DNA of 52,527 bases from Hydrogenophaga sp. (lineage in GTDB: Bacteria; Pseudomonadota; Gammaproteobacteria; Burkholderiales; Burkholderiaceae_C), in contig NZ_JALHLX010000007.1 in assembly GCF_022844385.1 (NCBI RefSeq), positions 1 through 52,527 on the forward strand, in the 5' to 3' direction. Position 1 is the stretch's first letter. The number at the start of each line of letters is the position of its first letter. Of this stretch, positions 48,530 through 52,527 are shown one piece after another. The notes below the pieces were generated by a model. The model made no database searches. It saw only the letters and a program-made list of their open reading frames with translations, and had not been told where the DNA came from. The position numbers were made by a program, and so were the translations under genes.

Positions 48530-49249
48530 GTGTACCAGGCGGACCCCATGCAGCACACCAACAACCATCTCATTGAACGCTTGCCCAAGGGCGTCCAGAA
48601 GCGTTTTCTGGCCCTTTGTGAACCGTTCGAGCTCGTGCTTTCAACCGAGTTGAGCGTGCGCGGCGCTCTGCTCACACACGCCTACTTTCCCATCACCGGA
48701 TTCATCTCGCTGGTGATCGACATCGAGACCCACCCACCGCTGGAAGTGGGCATGGTCGGCGCCGAGTCGATGCTCGGCTCCGAACTGGTGCTGGCCCTGG
48801 CCAACACCCCCTGGCGCGCGCTGGTGCAGGGCGCAGGCTCCTGCTGGCGCATTGAAACGAAGACCCTTCGCCAGGCCATGGACGACATGCCGGCGCTGGA
48901 AAGTCTGGTGCAGCGCAGCCTGTTGATCCGCCTGCACCAGCAGGCGCTGGCGTCGGCCTGCGAGCGTTTCCACCCCATCGGCCAGCGGCTGGCGCGCTGG
49001 TTGCTCATGAGCCAGGACCGGGCGCACGCCGACCATTTCCATGTCACGCAGGAGTTCATCTCGTTGATGCTGGGCGTGCGCCGCGTGGGGGTCACCCAGG
49101 CCGCGAGCGATCTTCAGAAGGAGGGGCTCATCCAGTACACGCGGGGCGAGCTCAAGGTGCTGGATCGAACAGGGCTGGAGGCCAGGGCCTGCAGCTGTTA
49201 CGAGGCCGACAAACTGTTGCACGACACGCTCATGAAAGCGAAGACCTGA
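48530..49249 (+). CDS. Crp/Fnr-family transcriptional regulator 2 (intact paralogue)
   Basis: 239 residues from GTG 48530, chosen because GGGAGGGG (48514-48521) lies eight bases upstream; ATG 48548 is the alternative. The beta-roll domain (LTHAYFPITGFISLVIDIETHPPLEVGMVG) ends near 150. The winged helix lies at about 185-215 (HVTQEFISLMLGVRRVGVTQAASDLQ). Like regulator 1, it lacks the cyclic-nucleotide pocket residues. The N-terminal half is nearly the same as the truncated gene at 46665, so they are a duplicated pair on either side of the phospholipase D gene. Confidence 0.87.
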   Translation: MYQADPMQHTNNHLIERLPKGVQKRFLALCEPFELVLSTELSVRGALLTHAYFPITGFISLVIDIETHPPLEVGMVGAESMLGSELVLALANTPWRALVQGAGSCWRIETKTLRQAMDDMPALESLVQRSLLIRLHQQALASACERFHPIGQRLARWLLMSQDRAHADHFHVTQEFISLMLGVRRVGVTQAASDLQKEGLIQYTRGELKVLDRTGLEARACSCYEADKLLHDTLMKAKT

Positions 49250-49383
49250 GCGCGCAGCGAACGCCCGGGGCTGCGTGGCGCAGCCGTGCGAGCGCGATGT
49301 GTTCGCCAAAGCACCGACGCGGCCGGGGTGAAGGCCGATGCTCGGAGGGTCAGACCAAAACCACCAACCGATCGGAGCACACC

Positions 49384-49932
49384 TTGAACGCACCCTTGAA
49401 ACCCCTGGACATTCCGGCGCTGCGCAAGAGTGCGCGCCAGCACATGGAAGAGGGCGCCGTGACGGCCGGCTACAGCGCCGACCGCACCGAAATCATCGCC
49501 CTGCTCAACGATGCACTGGCCACCGAGCTCGTGTGTGTGCTGCGCTACCGCCGCCACCACTTCATGGCCAGCGGCATCCACTCGCACGCCACGGCGGCCG
49601 AGTTTCTGGTGCATTCGAACGAAGAGCAGGGCCACGCCGACCAGCTGGCCGAACGCATCGTGCAGCTCGGCGGAGAGCCCGACTTCTCGCCCGACTCGCT
49701 CACCAAGCGCAGCCACGCCGAGTACGTGGAGGGCAGCTCGCTGACCCAGATGATTCGCGAAAACCTCGTGGCCGAACGCATCGCGATCGACAGCTACCGC
49801 CACGCGATCGAGTCGGTGGGCAACGACGACCCGACCACGCGCCGCCTGCTCGAATCCATCCTCGCGGTGGAAGAGGAGCACGCCGACGAACTGGCGGATC
49901 TGCTCACGCAAGTGCCCGCCCCATCCAACTGA
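49384..49932 (+). CDS. Ferritin-like/bacterioferritin family protein
   Basis: 182 residues from TTG 49384, preceded by CGGAG. Four-helix ferritin-like fold with metal-ligand motifs LNDALATELVCVLRYRRHHF (first Glu), HSNEEQGHADQLAERI (Glu-x2-His) and AVEEEHADEL (second Glu-x2-His). It is related to bacterioferritin, but the haem-ligand Met cannot be assigned. It may store iron or oxidise Fe2+ with H2O2. The catalase gene follows by 14 bases, so both would be expressed together against peroxide. Confidence 0.85.
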   Translation: MNAPLKPLDIPALRKSARQHMEEGAVTAGYSADRTEIIALLNDALATELVCVLRYRRHHFMASGIHSHATAAEFLVHSNEEQGHADQLAERIVQLGGEPDFSPDSLTKRSHAEYVEGSSLTQMIRENLVAERIAIDSYRHAIESVGNDDPTTRRLLESILAVEEEHADELADLLTQVPAPSN

Positions 49933-49946
49933 CCGAAGGAACACCG

Positions 49947-52013
49947 ATGGCGAAGAACCAACCGCAAGACGCCCACCTGGGCACCGGTGGCGAACTGCAC
50001 CAGCAGGCCAACGCAGAACACCCGCCCTTGACCACTCAGCAAGGTCTGGTGGTCTCGGACAACCAGAACTCGCTGCGGGCCCACCCCCAGGGTCCCACGC
50101 TGCTGGAAGACTTCATCCTGCGCGAGAAGATCACCCACTTCGACCACGAGCGCATTCCCGAGCGCGTGGTGCACGCGCGCGGCACCGGTGCCCACGGCTA
50201 CTTCGAGCTCACGCATTCGCTGGCCGACTACACCACTGCCCAGGTGCTCACCGAGGTCGGTGTGAAAACGCCGGTGTTCTCACGCATTTCCACCGTGGCC
50301 GGTGGGTCGGGCTCGTCCGACACGCCGCGCGATGTGCGTGGCTTTGCGATCAAGCTCTACACGGCCCAGGGCAATTGGGACATCGTGGGCAACAACATCC
50401 CGGTGTTCTTCATCCAGGACGCGATCAAGTTCCCCGACGTGGTGCACGCGGTGAAGATGGAGCCCGACCGGGGCTTCCCGCAAGCCGCCTCGGCGCATGA
50501 CACGTTCTGGGATTTCATCTCGCTCACGCCCGAGTCCATGCACATGGTGATGTGGATCATGTCGGACCGCACGCTCGCGCGTTCGCTGCGCATGATCGAA
50601 GGCTTCGGCGTGCACAGCTTCCGGCTGATTGATGCCCAGGGCAACCCGACTTTTGTGAAGTTCCACTGGCGCCCCAAGCTGGGCATGCAGTCCACCGTGT
50701 GGGACGAGACCGTGAAGATCGCCGGTGCCGACCCGGACTTCCACCGCCGCGAGCTCTTTGAAGTGCTCGGCGCGGGTGAAGTGGCCGAGTGGGAGTTTGC
50801 GGTGCAACTGTTCACGCAGGCCGAGGCCGACAAGTTTCCGTTCAATCACCTCGATGCGACCAAGCTGATTCCCGAAGAGCTGGTGCCGTTGAAGGTGATC
50901 GGGCGCCTGGTGCTCGACCGCTGGCCGGTCAACTTCTTTGCCGAGACCGAGCAGGTGGCTTTTTGCCCATCGCACCTGGTGCCCGGCATCGATTTTTCAA
51001 ACGACCCGCTGCTGCAAGGTCGGCTGTTTTCGTACCTGGACACGCAGCTCTCGCGCCTGGGATCGGCGAACTTTGCGCAGATCCCGATCAACGCGCCCAA
51101 GTGCCCGTTCGCGAACCAGCAGCGCGACGGTCACATGCAGATGACGCAGCCCACCGGGCGTGTGGCCTATGAGCCCAGCACCTTGTTGGCCGAGTCACCA
51201 CGCGCCGACCGCGCCCAAGGCTTTGCCAGTGTGGCGCTGGACGAGGGTGGTGAGCGCGGACGTGTGCGCGCGGCCAGCTTCGCCGACCACTACAGCCAGG
51301 CGCGCCAGTTCTGGATCAGCCAGAGCGAACCCGAGCAGGCCCACCTCGCGTCCGCGCTGGTGTTCGAGCTGTCCAAGGTGGAACACCCCCATGTGCGCGA
51401 GGCCATGGTGGCACACCTGCTGGTGATCGATGAAGCCCTGGGCCAGCGCGTGGCCGATGGTCTGGGCATGGAGACGCTGCCAGCGCCAGCCACCCCGGCT
51501 CAGCCGGTGATGGACTTGCCGCCCTCGGCGGCGCTTAGCATCATCGACAACGCCAAGGCGACGCTGGAGGGTCGTTGTGTTGCCATCCTCGTGGACGATG
51601 GCTCGGACGGCGCGGCCGTGGCCGCGCTGAAAAAGGCGGTGGAAGCGGCCGGTGCACGTGTGAAGATCGTGGCGCCCAAGGTCGGTGGTGTCACGCTGGC
51701 CAACGGCAAGAAGCTGGCGGCCGATGGGCAACTGGCCGGTACGCCTTCGGTGTTGTTCGATGCGGTGGCACTGGTGCTCTCTGACGCTGCCGGCAAGGCC
51801 CTGAGCCGTGAAGCGGCGGCGGTGGACTTTGTGCGCGACGCCTTCGGCCACCTCAAGGCGATCGCAGCCGACGCGGGTGCGCAGGCGGTGCTGAAGGCCG
51901 CGGGCATCAAGGCCGATGCGGGCGTGGTGGGTGCAGACGACGCCCAGGCGTTTGTGGCCGCGGCGTGCACGCGCCAGTGGGCCCGCGAACCCTCGGTGCG
52001 CACCTTGGCCTGA
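49947..52013 (+). CDS. katE: Monofunctional catalase, large-subunit (HPII/KatE) type
   Basis: 688 residues. The haem-pocket His is in [15 protein letters not shown] (His76), Asn in [14 protein letters not shown], and the proximal Tyr in [15 protein letters not shown]. After about residue 500 a linker leads to a DJ-1/PfpI-like domain ([26 protein letters not shown]), which defines large catalases. It destroys H2O2 in the cytoplasm. GAAGGA is six bases before the ATG. It shares the transcript with the ferritin-like gene and ends at a two-part terminator. Confidence 0.97.
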   Translation: MAKNQPQDAHLGTGGELHQQANAEHPPLTTQQGLVVSDNQNSLRAHPQGPTLLEDFILREKITHFDHERIPERVVHARGTGAHGYFELTHSLADYTTAQVLTEVGVKTPVFSRISTVAGGSGSSDTPRDVRGFAIKLYTAQGNWDIVGNNIPVFFIQDAIKFPDVVHAVKMEPDRGFPQAASAHDTFWDFISLTPESMHMVMWIMSDRTLARSLRMIEGFGVHSFRLIDAQGNPTFVKFHWRPKLGMQSTVWDETVKIAGADPDFHRRELFEVLGAGEVAEWEFAVQLFTQAEADKFPFNHLDATKLIPEELVPLKVIGRLVLDRWPVNFFAETEQVAFCPSHLVPGIDFSNDPLLQGRLFSYLDTQLSRLGSANFAQIPINAPKCPFANQQRDGHMQMTQPTGRVAYEPSTLLAESPRADRAQGFASVALDEGGERGRVRAASFADHYSQARQFWISQSEPEQAHLASALVFELSKVEHPHVREAMVAHLLVIDEALGQRVADGLGMETLPAPATPAQPVMDLPPSAALSIIDNAKATLEGRCVAILVDDGSDGAAVAALKKAVEAAGARVKIVAPKVGGVTLANGKKLAADGQLAGTPSVLFDAVALVLSDAAGKALSREAAAVDFVRDAFGHLKAIAADAGAQAVLKAAGIKADAGVVGADDAQAFVAAACTRQWAREPSVRTLA

Positions 52014-52032
52014 GCCCGGGCGCCAGCAACTT

Positions 52033-52049
52033 CCGGCACAGCGTGCCGG
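52033..52049 (+). terminator. Perfect short stem-loop just after the catalase stop
   Basis: CCGGCAC (52033-52039) pairs with GTGCCGG (52043-52049) around AGC, 19 bases after the stop. No T-run follows; it may protect the mRNA end or act together with the next hairpin. Confidence 0.35.
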
Positions 52050-52060
52050 GAGTCAAAAGA

Positions 52061-52101
52061 AAAAAGGCCGGAGGTGCAAACCATGCACCCCCGGCCTTTT
52101 T
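52061..52101. terminator. Bidirectional terminator between katE and the DUF883-like gene
   Basis: GGCCGG (52066-52071) and GGTGCA (52073-52078) pair with TGCACC (52084-52089) and CCGGCC (52091-52096), with one mismatch and a five-base loop. Five A residues precede the stem and five T residues follow, so both convergent transcripts would stop here. Confidence 0.87.
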
Positions 52102-52121
52102 CATGGCGGATCGTGGAGGGG

Positions 52122-52406
52122 TCAGCGCGTGATGCGGCCCACCAGCGCACCGACCGCAAACGCGGCCAGCAAGGCCATCAGCGGTTGTTCACGCACGGTG
52201 GCGCGGCAGCTGGCGGTCCATGCATCGCCGGTCTGGGCCAGCTGGCGCACGGTGGGCGCTGCGGTGTCGGCGAAACGGTCGACCGCTTTGTGGGCGCCCT
52301 GGACCGCTTTGTCGATCGTGTCGGCGGCAACCGGTGCGATTCTTTCGCTGTCCGGGAGAAGGGAGGTGTCGGGCACGGGCGAATTGGGCGTGTTGCTGAG
52401 AATCAT
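52122..52406 (-). CDS. DUF883/ElaB-like small membrane protein
   Basis: 94 residues. The N-terminal half is a helix rich in Ala and charged residues (DTIDKAVQGAHKAVDRFADTAAPTVRQLAQ). The C-terminal end is one hydrophobic segment with small residues (ALLAAFAVGALVGRITR) preceded by the conserved REQP that marks ElaB/YgaM/DUF883 proteins. Such proteins sit at the inner membrane and bind ribosomes in stationary-phase enterobacteria; that role here is inference. AAAGGA is five bases before the start. A 23-residue gene precedes it on the same strand. Confidence 0.8.
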   Translation of the reverse strand: MILSNTPNSPVPDTSLLPDSERIAPVAADTIDKAVQGAHKAVDRFADTAAPTVRQLAQTGDAWTASCRATVREQPLMALLAAFAVGALVGRITR

Positions 52407-52437
52407 GAAATGTCCTTTCGGTGGGGGTGGGGGAGCG

Positions 52438-52509
52438 TCAAGTGAACAGGGCGATCAGGATGATGATCGGGATCGGGATGCCCAGAAAGAGCAGTAGAAG
52501 TGAGCGCAT
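52438..52509 (-). CDS. 23-residue hydrophobic membrane microprotein
   Basis: The frame ATG 52509-52507 to TGA 52440-52438 encodes MRSLLLLFLGIPIPIIILIA followed by LFT. Almost the whole protein is one membrane helix with a Pro-Ile-Pro kink, a start with one Arg and no other charge. It is 31 bases before the DUF883-like gene and probably in the same transcript. The composition and operon position argue for a real gene; it is too short for routine callers. I recall similar tiny proteins in Burkholderiales, without a known function. Confidence 0.6.
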   Translation of the reverse strand: MRSLLLLFLGIPIPIIILIALFT

Positions 52510-52527
52510 GGCGGGCTTTCTGTGGTG

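Noticed and set aside
49298..49320. Motif-like GTTCGC and CCGACGCGG before the ferritin-like gene
   Set aside because: Too few matching positions to count as a copy; mentioned only as a loose resemblance.

Overview
The window is a chromosomal segment of a high-GC betaproteobacterium. Several things point to the Burkholderiales and probably the Comamonadaceae (Hydrogenophaga-like): the codon use, a red-type (form IC) Rubisco with its activase CbbX, a cyanide-insensitive type cytochrome bd oxidase, and GC-rich intergenic palindrome clusters. This placement is inference from gene content. I see no phage, transposon, CRISPR array, rRNA or tRNA. No gene-free stretch exceeds about 260 bases.

Layout. 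1-4010: purine use (end of an adenine/adenosine deaminase gene, a BMP-type purine/nucleoside binding lipoprotein-like protein, guanine deaminase), interrupted by a class II Fic AMP-transferase gene that sits behind an array of palindromes. 4023-7118: a minus-strand operon gbsR-like regulator - cydA - cydB with a perfect 18-bp palindrome in front. 7243-13686: housekeeping genes (dcd, fatty acid desaturase, YpfJ-type zinc peptidase, RhlE-type RNA helicase, apaH, CNNM/CBS transporter). 13898-16854: rbcL-rbcS-cbbX with an AT-rich control region. 17087-21570: an FG-GAP repeat lipoprotein, then a GST gene translationally coupled to a Cas4-like nuclease/XPD-like helicase fusion.

21632-29514: small and stress-related genes (Mpo1-like protein, Cys-rich 56-aa protein, Hsp20, universal stress protein, DUF2934, DUF2177, PQQ-type sugar dehydrogenase) and a PAS hybrid histidine kinase overlapping a REC-PAS response regulator. 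29535-35907: envelope and phosphoester enzymes (PAP2 phosphatase, 5'-nucleotidase lipoprotein, a tightly overlapping ggt - lipid kinase - metallophosphoesterase operon, SlyX). 36014-52509: a stress and envelope block with a glycine-zipper lipoprotein, a small membrane protein abutting a 2864-residue cyclic beta-1,2-glucan synthase, three Crp/Fnr-family genes (one lacking its DNA-binding domain) around a phospholipase D/cardiolipin synthase gene, a ferritin-like protein, a large-subunit catalase, a DUF883-like protein and a 23-residue membrane microprotein.

The most interesting unlabelled signal is a directional 15-bp motif, G-Y-Y-ACCG-W-AC-R-GAC-S. It occurs 72-87 bp upstream of four start codons (22509, 27038, 36643 on minus, 36905), always pointing at the gene, with weaker relatives before the Crp genes. 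It may mark a shared stress or envelope regulon. Other items worth attention are the 34-bp-periodic palindrome array covering the fic start codon, the decayed Crp paralogue, and the 23-aa microprotein.
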